Assembly: GCA_045611635.1 (NCBI GenBank)
Contig: JAZKXL010000050.1
Coordinates: 1-31,388 of the forward strand
Length of the DNA: 31,388 bases
Source of the DNA: Fimenecus sp045611635
GTDB taxonomy: Bacteria > Bacillota > Clostridia > Oscillospirales > Acutalibacteraceae
Reading direction: 5' to 3'
Positions 7,945-15,772 of this stretch are shown here, piece by piece. How positions within the stretch are numbered: position 1 is the first letter of the stretch; the number at the start of each line of letters is the position of its first letter. Below the pieces are notes generated by a model, which was given only the letters and a program-made list of their open reading frames with translations, was not told the DNA's origin and did not search any database. Position numbers and translations under genes: made by a program.

Positions 7945-7980
7945 AAAAGCCCACCTCGAGTAATCGAGGTGGGTGATTTT
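7943..7980. terminator. Bidirectional rho-independent terminator closing the head cassette and the MFS gene
   Basis: A perfect 10-base stem CCCACCTCGA / TCGAGGTGGG (7950-7959 with 7964-7973) has a GTAA loop. It is followed by a T-run on the plus strand and preceded by an A-run that is a T-run on the minus strand. It serves the plus-strand phage genes and the convergent transporter gene ending at 7994. Confidence 0.9.
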
Positions 7981-7993
7981 TTTGTTTTGTAAA

Positions 7994-9472
7994 TTAATCA
8001 GCGTTTTCTTCTTCAATCTTATCAATAATGTCTTGAGGAATTGCTTCACCATGTTTAACAAAGAGAATACAAAGAATGCTCAAGATAAACATAATTGGGC
8101 TATATACGAAGAGTGAAAGGTATGTGCCTGAAAGCATTCTAACAACACCATAAACGATTGGTGATGCAATTTGTGCTGAGAATGTTGCTGTGTAGTAGTA
8201 GCCAGTAAATGTACCAACTTTATCAACACCACCAATTTCAAGTACAAGTGGTAATGTGTTAACTGTAATAAACATATTAGCAGCACCACCAAGAATAAGA
8301 GCAAGCCAAATAATAGCCATATTACGTGTAACAACATAAAGAAGGAACACTGCCATAAACACAATAAGACCAATAAGAATTGTCTTTTTACGTCCAAGCT
8401 TTTTACCCATTTTACCTGCAGGAATTGCAGCGGCTGCTGAACAAACTGCAAACAATGTTGTCATAATTGTTGCTTCGCCTGTGCTCTTACCAAGTTCTTC
8501 AGCAGCAAAAAGTGCGAAGAATGTTGTAATTGCGTTTGTACCGCAGAAAAGGAAGAATAATCCGCCAAGCATAAAAATTAAGCTCTTTCTTTCACCCTTT
8601 GAAAGTTTCTCAGCTTTTCTTGCTGCTTTTTCTGCCTTTTTAGCTGCCTTTTCATCAGCTGCTTGATTTTGTGACGCCATAGTTTCAAGCTTGCTTGATG
8701 GTTCTTTTACACAAGTGCGAACAACTATCATACCGATAATCATAACTACTGCACCTAAAAGGAATACGTATGGGAAGCTTGTTTGCTGTTCATTGTCAGC
8801 TGTAACCTTAACGCCTGTAATTGCAAGGTAAATAGCGCTTACAAGAGCACCAGCAACCATACCGATAACTGAACCAACGCCACCCATAAGGTTGATAATA
8901 GCATTACCTTCTGAACGAAGTTCAGGAGGAGTAAGAGCAGGCATCAAAGCTACTGCAGGAGCACGCCACAATGACATTGAGAATACGAAAAGGATAATAA
9001 AGAACATTGTTACAGGAAGAGTTGACTTTAATGCCACCCAAGGAATAAGTGCGAAAAGTACCGCTGATACAGGTGCACCATAAACAATGAATGGACGACG
9101 CTTACCGAGTTTTGAACGGCAACGGTCTGAAAGTTTACCAAATGTTGGTTGGAAAATAACACCGAAGATGTTGTCGAATGTCATAATGATACCAATGAAA
9201 AGTGGAACAAGTGTAATTCCGCCACCTTCAACATTAACCTCTTGACCTTGTGTTTTTGCAAATTCAGCAAGCACAGGAAATGCCTCATTAAGTTTTTGGC
9301 TAAGAGCTGTTATCCATGCTGATTCAGTAAGCAATCTGTTAAGAATCTTTGTAATATATGGGTCATAAATTGCCCATGCGATTGATGTTGTGAGAAAAGC
9401 GAAGCCGGTTAATATGGTATGCCAAGTGTGAAGCTTACCGTTTTTCTCGCAAAAAAGTTCTTGTTTGCTCAT
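7994..9472 (-). CDS. MFS transporter of the GPH (glycoside-pentoside-hexuronide) / sugar symporter type
   Basis: A 492-residue, 12-helix transporter of the cytoplasmic membrane. The motif after helix 2-3 (GKLSDRCRSKLGKRRPF) is the long, arginine-rich loop typical of GPH/SLC45-like cation:sugar symporters, with a second copy of the MFS loop (GKMGKKLGRKKT) in the C-half. The halves are joined by an unusually alanine/lysine-rich cytoplasmic loop (about residues 270-300, repeats of K-A-A-K-K-A-E-K type). A GGAGG site precedes the ATG. It shares a terminator with the convergent phage cassette and has no sugar-processing neighbours, so the substrate is unknown. An extra 40-residue extracellular loop follows the first helix. 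Confidence 0.9.
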   Translation of the reverse strand: MSKQELFCEKNGKLHTWHTILTGFAFLTTSIAWAIYDPYITKILNRLLTESAWITALSQKLNEAFPVLAEFAKTQGQEVNVEGGGITLVPLFIGIIMTFDNIFGVIFQPTFGKLSDRCRSKLGKRRPFIVYGAPVSAVLFALIPWVALKSTLPVTMFFIILFVFSMSLWRAPAVALMPALTPPELRSEGNAIINLMGGVGSVIGMVAGALVSAIYLAITGVKVTADNEQQTSFPYVFLLGAVVMIIGMIVVRTCVKEPSSKLETMASQNQAADEKAAKKAEKAARKAEKLSKGERKSLIFMLGGLFFLFCGTNAITTFFALFAAEELGKSTGEATIMTTLFAVCSAAAAIPAGKMGKKLGRKKTILIGLIVFMAVFLLYVVTRNMAIIWLALILGGAANMFITVNTLPLVLEIGGVDKVGTFTGYYYTATFSAQIASPIVYGVVRMLSGTYLSLFVYSPIMFILSILCILFVKHGEAIPQDIIDKIEEENAD

Positions 9473-9630
9473 ATTTTACCTCCTGATAAATTCAGAAAAA
9501 TTATACGAATTAATTATACATTATTTTTCCCAAAATAGATAGGTATAAAACACCGAAAATTTTGAAATATTTTTGTGTAGAGTGTTGAGAATACAAAAAG
9601 AGATGTAGTTTTTGCTCTCTCCCCGATTTT

Positions 9631-10728
9631 TTACCATTTGTTTTCTACGTATTCGCACCAGCTTGGCAAGTCTTTGATTTCGACTACCTTACCATCGTCA
9701 AGCACTACAGTACCATTCCACACACCATTTACCTGATGGCAATTCATTCCTGCAACATTTGCAATATTAATATTAGTTTCATTATCAAATGTAGGTGTAA
9801 GAGTAAGATTAAATCTACCATCGTCGGAAATGATTTTCCACTCTTCCATATATCTATCTTTAGGGAATTTTTCTACATCAACTGCACCAATTTTATGTGC
9901 TTTACCATCCCAAAAAAGACAAGTTTCAGTAGCGTTACTTTCATCACCGATTGCCCATGTAATTTCAAATCCAAAAAGATGCTTTGTGCCATCTTCGTCA
10001 TACACATACTGTGAGCCATTACCCCAATACCAAACAAGACTATAAGGAGTATTTACACGACCCCAGTCCATATAACAAAAAGTATCTTCTTTTGAAAACT
10101 CATAAACTTCGTCACCGAATTTATATGTACCACTACATGGCATACAGTTTTGCTTTGTGGTCATAAAGTATCTTGTTGGCTGGTTTTCAAAAGGAAGAAC
10201 AGTTGTGATATTTTCAAGACCTGGCATAATGTCCATATGAAAATTACACTCAACAATCTTATCTTTAACAGGTGCTCTAAACCAAAGTGTTCTATATGTT
10301 TCGTGAGTGTCAAATTCACACTGTGCTTGTCTTACAGTTGCCTTAAAATTGTTAGGCACATCGCCTTTTGGTGGAAGAATATATTTGTTAGCACCACCAA
10401 CATATATGTAGTTTGCATCTGCAATTACACATTTGTTTTTAAGGTCAGTAAGCTTTGCACTTACATAACCACCGATAGAAATATTTGCAAAACTTAAATC
10501 AATAACATAATCTTTGTTGCGAATTACATAAAAGTCCCATTCTTTTTTACGCCAATTGGGTTTTGAATGGTCGCGGTTATAAGTAAATACATTGTGTCTT
10601 GCCCAACCTTTTGCAAGCAAAGTACCATCTTCAGCCAAAAGTGGAGTTTCTTCAGTATATTCAGTTTGTTTTGACTTTTCAGGCCATTCTGTAAAGCTTT
10701 TATAAGTTCTTGGTAATTCCTTTGACAT
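9631..10728 (-). CDS. DUF2804 family protein
   Basis: A soluble 365-residue protein of the DUF2804 family, recognised by a beta-rich, lipocalin-like (AttH/CrtC-type) layout, the conserved DWGR and WYWGNGS segments near residues 218-236, and a C-terminal FGFEITWAIGD block. No signal peptide or membrane segment is visible. The function of the family is unknown to me; the fold suggests binding or modification of a hydrophobic or carbohydrate ligand. It has its own promoter (10761-10789) and a weak ribosome site. It is a single-gene unit between the transporter and the PspC/PilD unit. Confidence 0.8.
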   Translation of the reverse strand: MSKELPRTYKSFTEWPEKSKQTEYTEETPLLAEDGTLLAKGWARHNVFTYNRDHSKPNWRKKEWDFYVIRNKDYVIDLSFANISIGGYVSAKLTDLKNKCVIADANYIYVGGANKYILPPKGDVPNNFKATVRQAQCEFDTHETYRTLWFRAPVKDKIVECNFHMDIMPGLENITTVLPFENQPTRYFMTTKQNCMPCSGTYKFGDEVYEFSKEDTFCYMDWGRVNTPYSLVWYWGNGSQYVYDEDGTKHLFGFEITWAIGDESNATETCLFWDGKAHKIGAVDVEKFPKDRYMEEWKIISDDGRFNLTLTPTFDNETNINIANVAGMNCHQVNGVWNGTVVLDDGKVVEIKDLPSWCEYVENKW

Positions 10729-10760
10729 AAAATCACATCCCTATTTTTTCCATCTACTCA

Positions 10761-10789
10761 ATTATAACAATATAAAACAGCCAATTCAA
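10761..10789 (-). promoter_or_regulatory. Promoter of the DUF2804 gene
   Basis: On the minus strand TTGAAT (10784-10789), a 17-base spacer and TATAAT (10761-10766) with an extended TGT just ahead. The -35 lies within the stem of the terminator of the upstream unit, so the two signals are interlocked. Confidence 0.65.
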
Positions 10790-10810
10790 TACCCAATATT
10801 GAACTGACTG
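10774..10810 (-). terminator. Terminator of the YfhO-PilD-PspC unit
   Basis: On the minus strand CAGTCAGTTCAATA pairs with TATTGAATTGGCTG (14 pairs, two of them G-U) around a five-base loop, followed by TTTTATATTG. It lies directly after the coiled-coil gene. The G-U pairs form only in the minus-strand RNA, which fixes the direction. Confidence 0.75.
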
Positions 10811-10818
10811 TTGATTTT

Positions 10819-11052
10819 CTATTTATTCATATTAAGTTTATCGTATTCTTTTTCAATTTCCGCCATGCGCTTTTCAATAGTTTTGTATTCCTCTTGCCAC
10901 AAAGCGTATTCTTTTTTATCAGCTTTATCCGGCATAAAGTCTTCAAGGTCTAAAAGTTGGTCTTCTAAATCGTCATATTCTTCAGAAAGACGCTCTATTA
11001 AAATCTCAATTTCTTTTGCCGATTTATTTGTAAATTCGTAAATTTCACCCAT
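10819..11052 (-). CDS. Small coiled-coil protein, function unknown
   Basis: A 77-residue, very charged, wholly helical protein (residues 10-75 form heptad-like E/K/L repeats such as IEILIERLSEEYDDLEDQLL). I do not recognise a family. I prefer the ATG at 11052 (MGEIYEFTNKSAKE); the frame is open from a TTG at 11064, immediately after the pspC stop, which would add four residues. Neither start has a strong ribosome site, so translation may depend on coupling to pspC. The tight link to pspC suggests a partner or a membrane-stress role, which is only inference. Confidence 0.7.
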   Translation of the reverse strand: MGEIYEFTNKSAKEIEILIERLSEEYDDLEDQLLDLEDFMPDKADKKEYALWQEEYKTIEKRMAEIEKEYDKLNMNK

Positions 11053-11064
11053 AGCAATTACCAA

Positions 11065-11298
11065 CTATTTATTTTCGTTATTATCATTGTACTGATATTC
11101 AGGGAATGGACATCTAGGAATTATGAACGCAAGAATAGCATAAACAATAACACCGTTAACAACAAATGTGCAATAGGTTATCAACGCATAAACAAGTCTC
11201 ACAATTGTTGGGTCAATTCCAAAAAATTCTGCAATACCTGCGCAAACACCGCTGATTTTCCTGTCAGTACTCTTATATAACCTTTTCCCTTTAAACAT
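11065..11298 (-). CDS. PspC domain protein
   Basis: A 77-residue protein with a complete PspC domain: the hallmark RKISGVCAGIAEFFGIDPTIVRL followed by two hydrophobic stretches forming the membrane part (VYALITYC and NGVIVYAILAFIIP) and a short polar tail. PspC proteins are membrane sensors or toxin-like partners in envelope stress responses. In Gram-positives they are often stand-alone. The gene is 32 bases downstream of the prepilin peptidase gene on the same strand, with a GAGGGAATG ribosome site, so it is probably co-transcribed with it. No PspA or PspB gene is nearby. Confidence 0.92.
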   Translation of the reverse strand: MFKGKRLYKSTDRKISGVCAGIAEFFGIDPTIVRLVYALITYCTFVVNGVIVYAILAFIIPRCPFPEYQYNDNNENK

Positions 11299-11330
11299 TT
11301 TACATTCCCTCTATATTATATAATTTAATG

Positions 11331-12158
11331 TTAGTGAATGTGATTATGCTGTGTAACTATTCCGCAAAGCTCTAAATACCACTCAATAATATATGTTCCA
11401 CAAAACATGCAAATTACAACTGCAAGTGAAAGATGTGGTGCAAATGGTACTTTTCTTGGAATTTTTCCTTTATTCTTAATCGCCATAAAGATAAGGTAAA
11501 GTGTGCCAATAAATCCGCCCATAATAAGCGAAAGTAAAACTACCTTCCAGCCAAGTAAGAATCCGCAAGCAGCCATAAGTTTGATGTCACCGCCACCCAT
11601 TCCGCCTTTAGTAACCACCGCAAGAATGAAAAGGATTCCGCTTGCAGCAAAAATACCAATTACGCGCTCAATAAGACAATGAGTGTCGAATCCCTCTTTA
11701 ATAAGTTCGTCAATATAAGTAATAATTCCACCTACAAAAATTGTAATCCACATAGAATCAGGAATTTCCATTGTGCGCCAGTCAATAACAGTTGTTACAA
11801 GCAACGCTGAAAATGCTACGCAGTAACCAACAAGAGTAAGTGATGGCTTTGCATCACACACAAACCAAAAAATAAGCGAATACATTATACCGTTGATTGC
11901 CTCAACAATTGGGTATTGCACTGAAATTTTTGCCTTACAGTAACGACACTTGCCGCCAAGGAAAATCCAGCTAAAAAGTGGAAATAAATCCTTTGCATAA
12001 AGACGATGATTACAGCTCATACAATGACTGTTTGTAGTTGTAACATTTTCACCTTTAGGTAATCTATAAATCAGCACATTAAGAAAACTACCGATACAAA
12101 TACCCATAAGGAATACAAAAAATGTTATAAAAAGTTTTGGTATAAGTAAATAATCCAT
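11331..12158 (-). CDS. pilD: Prepilin peptidase / N-methyltransferase (type IV leader peptidase)
   Basis: Integral membrane aspartyl protease that removes prepilin leaders and N-methylates the new N-terminus; 275 residues. The N-terminal methylation domain has the four-cysteine zinc motif (C46, C49, C71, C74). The two catalytic aspartates are D126 (VIDWRTMEIPD) and D191 (GMGGGDIKL). Substrates are probably the five prepilins at 15167-23429, all with the expected cleavage context. The ribosome site GAGGAG overlaps the last codons of the YfhO gene, whose stop is three bases upstream, so the two are coupled. The C-terminus ends in a short His-rich tail (HNHIH). It is transcribed separately from the pilus operon. 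Confidence 0.96.
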   Translation of the reverse strand: MDYLLIPKLFITFFVFLMGICIGSFLNVLIYRLPKGENVTTTNSHCMSCNHRLYAKDLFPLFSWIFLGGKCRYCKAKISVQYPIVEAINGIMYSLIFWFVCDAKPSLTLVGYCVAFSALLVTTVIDWRTMEIPDSMWITIFVGGIITYIDELIKEGFDTHCLIERVIGIFAASGILFILAVVTKGGMGGGDIKLMAACGFLLGWKVVLLSLIMGGFIGTLYLIFMAIKNKGKIPRKVPFAPHLSLAVVICMFCGTYIIEWYLELCGIVTQHNHIH

Positions 12159-12161
12159 AAA

Positions 12162-15014
12162 TTACTCCTCATTCACGCTTGTTTCATTTATTGTAACACA
12201 CTCTTGTTCTTTTTTACAGCGTTTTGTTGCAATTACTGCCCAAGCAATTAAAATTACGACGCTAACACCTGTAATTACTGCGCCTGCAACAAATCCCACA
12301 GGAGTATATTTCATTTCAACAATATGTTCACCCGCTGAAATACCTGTCATAAGAATATGACCCTGATGTTCATATAAGCTTACTTGCTGACCATCAATAT
12401 AGATTTTCCAACCTGCGTCATAAGAAATTGGAATATAAAGTGCACCGTCAGTATAACTTGTAACCTTTGCTTTAACGTAAGTATCTTCAAATGCAAGAAG
12501 TTCAGTATCACTCATTGCATCAAGTGTGTCATAAGCTTTTTCAAACTTCGCTTTGTCAACTGTATAAGAATTTATGGTAAAGCTACCATTTTTTATAGCA
12601 TAAACATTACCATTTTCTAATACGCCCATTCTATGACCACCGATAGTAATTGTTGCCACGTCACCCTTTTTAACTTCACCTAATTCATAAGTGGTGTTGT
12701 CTCTTGCCCCAAAAAGATTATATTTTGTTGTTTTTCCATTAAGAGTAACAGTTAAATCGGTAAACTCTGATGTATCAACATAAATATACATCATACCATC
12801 GGCTTCAGCAATAGAATCAAAAGTAATATATGCTGCTTTTGTCATATCGGTAATCTCATATGAATAACCGCTCATACGCTTTTCAAGGAATTCATAATAA
12901 GCGTTTACGCTGTTAAGGTTGTCACCATGGTCATGTTCGTGGTCGTGGTCAACATCTTTTTCATCACTATGATTAGCGTTTATACGGTCAACTGCCGAAA
13001 TATGAGTGCAGTTTTCATAAACAAAATTTTCAGGATTATTATAAAAAATCACATTTTCAGTTGTACCTGTTATGCATTTTGTTGCTTCATTAAGATTATC
13101 AAGCACAATTGGGAATTCATATGGATTCCACTCTGCTAACCCATAACTTGTTGTATACATAAATGGCATTGTGTAGTTGTTTTTATAAAGTGTATAGCCA
13201 TCTTTTTCAGTTACCTTTTCTCTGAAAAAGTTTTCACTCAAATGACCTGTACCATCAATATAATAACTAATAGGGAAAAACATATTGAATACCGGTGATT
13301 GTTCATTTGCACCATTTTGCATATTCATACGATTACCATAAGTACCAAAATTTGTCACAGTAAGTGCAAAATGATAATCTGAGATTGATGAATAACTTTC
13401 AAGTCCACGATAACCAAACATCATTCCATACATAAGCATATCGTCATATTCTTGCTTTTTACTTGCAAAAGAAACTGTTTCACTATCGTCAATATTTTGA
13501 GTAAGTTCACTTACCTGTTCGTATTCACTTAAATTTTCCCTTAACTCAAGAGTGTTAATGTTGTTGAAATTTAATACCACTGACTCAACTGCAACACAAA
13601 GTAATAATACAACCATAAGCGTGGTTTTTGCTTTGATGTTTTTGCTCATAATAAGCAAAACTACTGTAAATACAATAATAAATATTGCAAGAGTTATAAT
13701 AAGCTTTGCCGAGAAGAAAAGATAATTAAATGTATTGTTAAAGTAAATACCTGCAACGCAAAGTCCTGCAAATACTGTACCTGCTAAAATGCCGTACCAC
13801 TTAATTTTTTCAATTTCACAAAATGCCTCATAAGCAATTTTTATAAGCACAAAACTATAAATGAATGCAAATCTATACATAAGACCTGCCGGCTCACCAA
13901 ATCCGTGCCATACAAAATAAATATCGTGGAAAATTATTGAAACCCATAAAACCACAAGCACAAAAATATTGCCAATCTTTTTGCGGAGTGAAATGCCCTT
14001 TGCAAAGAAATATGCAATAACTAAAATAATAGTTGCTATACCTGCAAAAGCAAAAATACATTCTCGAGATGTAAGTGTTGTGAACGTATTTTTAAAAGGG
14101 AATATATGTGATGCTAAAAGCCCCCATATTCCATCGCCACCAAAATTAAATGTAGCATTTGTAACGGTGCCTTTACCTGTTTCTTGCAAAGAAGAAACCA
14201 TTGGTAATGTCATAATTGCGGAAATTCCACCTGCAAGAATTGAAGAAAGTGCAAATTTAAACATACTGCCAAGGAGATATGAGTTTTTAAACACTGCAAA
14301 AATATTTACACTTTCAGTATCATTATCTTGCTGCTCTTGTGTAACTGAGCCCTCATAATAAACGTCATCATCTGAAATAAAGCAGTAAATAAAATAGATT
14401 ACACAAAAAATGCATGTCATCCAACCAATATAGAAGTTAGAGGCAATTGTAAGACCTAAAAACAATGAATAAACCCAAGCGCTACCGCCATCCATCATCT
14501 TTTTAAGCCCCATAATTACAAGTGGGAAATAAATCATTGCGTCATACCATGACGTAATGAAAATACCACCAATCATAAAGCCAGACATTGCCCAAATTAT
14601 TGAAAAAATTACTACTGATAAATCGTTCTTTTTATATGTATGCTTTAAGAAAAGGCCAAAAGTCAACGCCATAATAGATGGCTTAACAAGTGTTAAAAGT
14701 GCAAATGCTTTTTCCATTTCATCAGGTGTGAAGAAAAGTGCAATAATATTTAATGGACTTGCAAGGTAATAGCCAATGTTTGTCCAAAAATTGGAACCGT
14801 TTCCTATGTGCCAAGAATATAAAAGTGAACCACCCTCGTGAATTTTTTCCGAAAGTTCTGAGAGGAATGGAACATATTGTGCAATACCATCAGAAAAAGC
14901 AGTTGAAGCCGTGCCAAATGGATAAATCCCCCCTGCTGCATAAAGTACAAGCATAATCAGGAGAGTGATTATTGGCGCAAACCAGATAACTGGTATTTGT
15001 TTTTTTGTTTTCAT
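12162..15014 (-). CDS. YfhO family membrane protein
   Basis: A large (950 residues) membrane protein of the YfhO family: roughly a dozen helices in residues 8-470 in a GT-C-like arrangement (early luminal DGIAQY motif, as in polyprenol-dependent glycosyltransferases), a long extracellular domain (about 480-900), and a terminal helix (FVAGAVITGVSVVILIAWAV). Bacillus YfhO acts in glycosylation of lipoteichoic acid. A surface glycosylation role, perhaps for wall polymers or pili, is plausible here but unproven. A His/Asp-rich stretch (residues about 680-700) is unusual. I choose the ATG at 15014 (AGGA upstream); a GTG at 15035 is in frame. It is the first gene of the unit containing pilD. Confidence 0.88.
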   Translation of the reverse strand: MKTKKQIPVIWFAPIITLLIMLVLYAAGGIYPFGTASTAFSDGIAQYVPFLSELSEKIHEGGSLLYSWHIGNGSNFWTNIGYYLASPLNIIALFFTPDEMEKAFALLTLVKPSIMALTFGLFLKHTYKKNDLSVVIFSIIWAMSGFMIGGIFITSWYDAMIYFPLVIMGLKKMMDGGSAWVYSLFLGLTIASNFYIGWMTCIFCVIYFIYCFISDDDVYYEGSVTQEQQDNDTESVNIFAVFKNSYLLGSMFKFALSSILAGGISAIMTLPMVSSLQETGKGTVTNATFNFGGDGIWGLLASHIFPFKNTFTTLTSRECIFAFAGIATIILVIAYFFAKGISLRKKIGNIFVLVVLWVSIIFHDIYFVWHGFGEPAGLMYRFAFIYSFVLIKIAYEAFCEIEKIKWYGILAGTVFAGLCVAGIYFNNTFNYLFFSAKLIITLAIFIIVFTVVLLIMSKNIKAKTTLMVVLLLCVAVESVVLNFNNINTLELRENLSEYEQVSELTQNIDDSETVSFASKKQEYDDMLMYGMMFGYRGLESYSSISDYHFALTVTNFGTYGNRMNMQNGANEQSPVFNMFFPISYYIDGTGHLSENFFREKVTEKDGYTLYKNNYTMPFMYTTSYGLAEWNPYEFPIVLDNLNEATKCITGTTENVIFYNNPENFVYENCTHISAVDRINANHSDEKDVDHDHEHDHGDNLNSVNAYYEFLEKRMSGYSYEITDMTKAAYITFDSIAEADGMMYIYVDTSEFTDLTVTLNGKTTKYNLFGARDNTTYELGEVKKGDVATITIGGHRMGVLENGNVYAIKNGSFTINSYTVDKAKFEKAYDTLDAMSDTELLAFEDTYVKAKVTSYTDGALYIPISYDAGWKIYIDGQQVSLYEHQGHILMTGISAGEHIVEMKYTPVGFVAGAVITGVSVVILIAWAVIATKRCKKEQECVTINETSVNEE

Positions 15015-15049
15015 AACGTGTCCTGCTTTCTTCACTATAATATATTGCT

Positions 15050-15078
15050 ATTTTACTACATTTTACTATAAAGGTCAA
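15050..15078 (-). promoter_or_regulatory. Promoter of the YfhO-PilD-PspC unit
   Basis: Minus strand TTGACC (15073-15078), 17-base spacer, TAAAAT (15050-15055). It sits between the pilin terminator and the YfhO start, leaving a leader of about 30 bases. Confidence 0.55.
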
Positions 15079-15111
15079 TAAGAACACCTGTATGAACCTT
15101 GTTATTTCACA

Positions 15112-15139
15112 ATAAAAAAGCGAGGGGTAATCCCCTCGC
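15112..15139 (-). terminator. Terminator of the first small pilin gene
   Basis: An 8-base GC-rich stem GCGAGGGG / CCCCTCGC (15120-15127 with 15132-15139) with a four-base loop, followed on the minus strand by TTTTTTATT. A strong, simple rho-independent terminator 27 bases after the pilin stop. Confidence 0.9.
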
Positions 15140-15166
15140 CCTTTATGTAAGTTTTAAACTAGCAAA

Positions 15167-15583
15167 TTATTCTGTAACTGCTGTGCCAGCTGCTTGAAGT
15201 TCTGTACCGCTTGCAAGTTCTGCTGCTGTGTTGTTGCCTTCTGGGCTGTGACCGTCAGCTGTGTTGTTGCAGTAAACGTATGCGCCACCCTTAGCGTTGA
15301 TTGAGATACCATAAGCACCGCCAAGTGGGCAAACAGGAATAGCACCGTCATCCATCATAGCTTTAAGACCGTTGAGGTCGATTTTCTCTTGGTCGTATGA
15401 TGCATAGTAGTTAGCTGCTGTTGTCTTGATTGTCTCAATGTTTGTAGCACATGTTTTGTTGTTTGCGTTCTTTGTAATTGCGCCGTAAAGTGGAATAGCA
15501 ACTGCAATAAGGATACCCATGATAACAACAACGATCATAAGCTCAACGAGTGAGAAGCCTTTTTTGTTCATCATTTTTCTCAT
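15167..15583 (-). CDS. Type IV pilin, likely major subunit
   Basis: A 138-residue prepilin with the class III leader: cleavage after G9 (NKKG/FSLVE), Glu at mature position 5, and the hydrophobic helix LMIVVVIMGILIAVAIPLY. The soluble head is small and has three cysteines (C45, C85, C105) and a DGAIPVCPLGGAY segment common in Firmicutes pilins. It has its own promoter and strong terminator. Its codons are richer in C/G at third positions than those of its paralogue. Both points fit a highly expressed major pilin. A strong AAAGGAG precedes the start. The N-terminus is nearly identical to the second pilin (15773-16204). Expected to be processed by PilD and assembled by the 16-31 kb machine. Confidence 0.93.
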   Translation of the reverse strand: MRKMMNKKGFSLVELMIVVVIMGILIAVAIPLYGAITKNANNKTCATNIETIKTTAANYYASYDQEKIDLNGLKAMMDDGAIPVCPLGGAYGISINAKGGAYVYCNNTADGHSPEGNNTAAELASGTELQAAGTAVTE

Positions 15584-15660
15584 AATAATTTTCTCCTTTA
15601 ATTAAAGAATATAGTTTTTATATTAAGGTCCCTATTGACCTAAATACCAAATTTTGTAAC

Positions 15661-15676
15661 GGGAACTTTCCGTACC
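15661..15676 (-). promoter_or_regulatory. Shared 16-base pilin leader element, copy 1
   Basis: On the minus strand GGTACGGAAAGTTCCC, followed at once by GTTAC. An identical 16-mer lies ahead of the second pilin gene (16232-16247). As RNA it could fold into a short stem with a GGAAA loop. The function is unknown; a stabilising 5' hairpin or a protein site is possible. Confidence 0.5.
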
Positions 15677-15679
15677 TTT

Positions 15680-15708
15680 ATACTACTACAAATCAAGTGA
15701 TTTGTAAA
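15680..15708 (-). promoter_or_regulatory. Promoter of the first small pilin gene
   Basis: Minus strand TTTACA (15703-15708), 17-base spacer, TAGTAT (15680-15685). The -35/spacer region is overlapped by the inverted repeat at 15687-15706. A weaker match than the promoter of the second pilin. Confidence 0.5.
15687..15706. repeat. Inverted repeat within the pilin promoter, operator-like
   Basis: TACAAATCA and TGATTTGTA are perfect 9-base arms two bases apart, lying between the predicted -35 and -10. This is a typical place and shape for a repressor dimer. No matching regulator gene is in the window. Confidence 0.5.
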
Positions 15709-15772
15709 GTCCTTTTTTTAACTTTGTTTACTTTAACAATTTAAAGTATGTTTTTTTGTCGATTTTTACCAA

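Noticed and set aside
1834..7990. Possible direct repeat (att-like) flanking the phage cassette: GATTTTTTAATTTTGT near 1836 and GATTTTTTTGTTTTGT near 7975.
   Set aside because: Only T-rich low-complexity sequence with two mismatches, and both lie in terminator T-tracts. Not convincing as attachment sites.
8600..8690. Low-complexity Ala/Lys repeat in the MFS transporter that could suggest a frameshift or a fusion.
   Set aside because: The frame is continuous and both halves are normal MFS domains; it is simply the central cytoplasmic loop.
9500..9541. Two TATAAT-like boxes on the minus strand ahead of the MFS transporter (9500-9505 and 9513-9518).
   Set aside because: No acceptable -35 at 16-18 bases for either one. 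A promoter must exist here but I cannot place it.
9585..9618. AGAGA/TCTCT stem with a T-run after the DUF2804 gene.
   Set aside because: Only five pairs around a loop of about 12 bases; too weak to list as a terminator.
15661..15668. GGAACTTT on the plus strand of the pilin leader element resembles an ECF sigma -35 box.
   Set aside because: It points away from the pilin genes, no matching -10 follows at 16-17 bases, and nothing is encoded downstream on that strand.
15730..15757. ACTTTAA/TTAAAGT hairpin followed by a T-run on the plus strand.
   Set aside because: AT-only stem, and the T-run is on the strand without any gene, so it is not a credible terminator for the second pilin.
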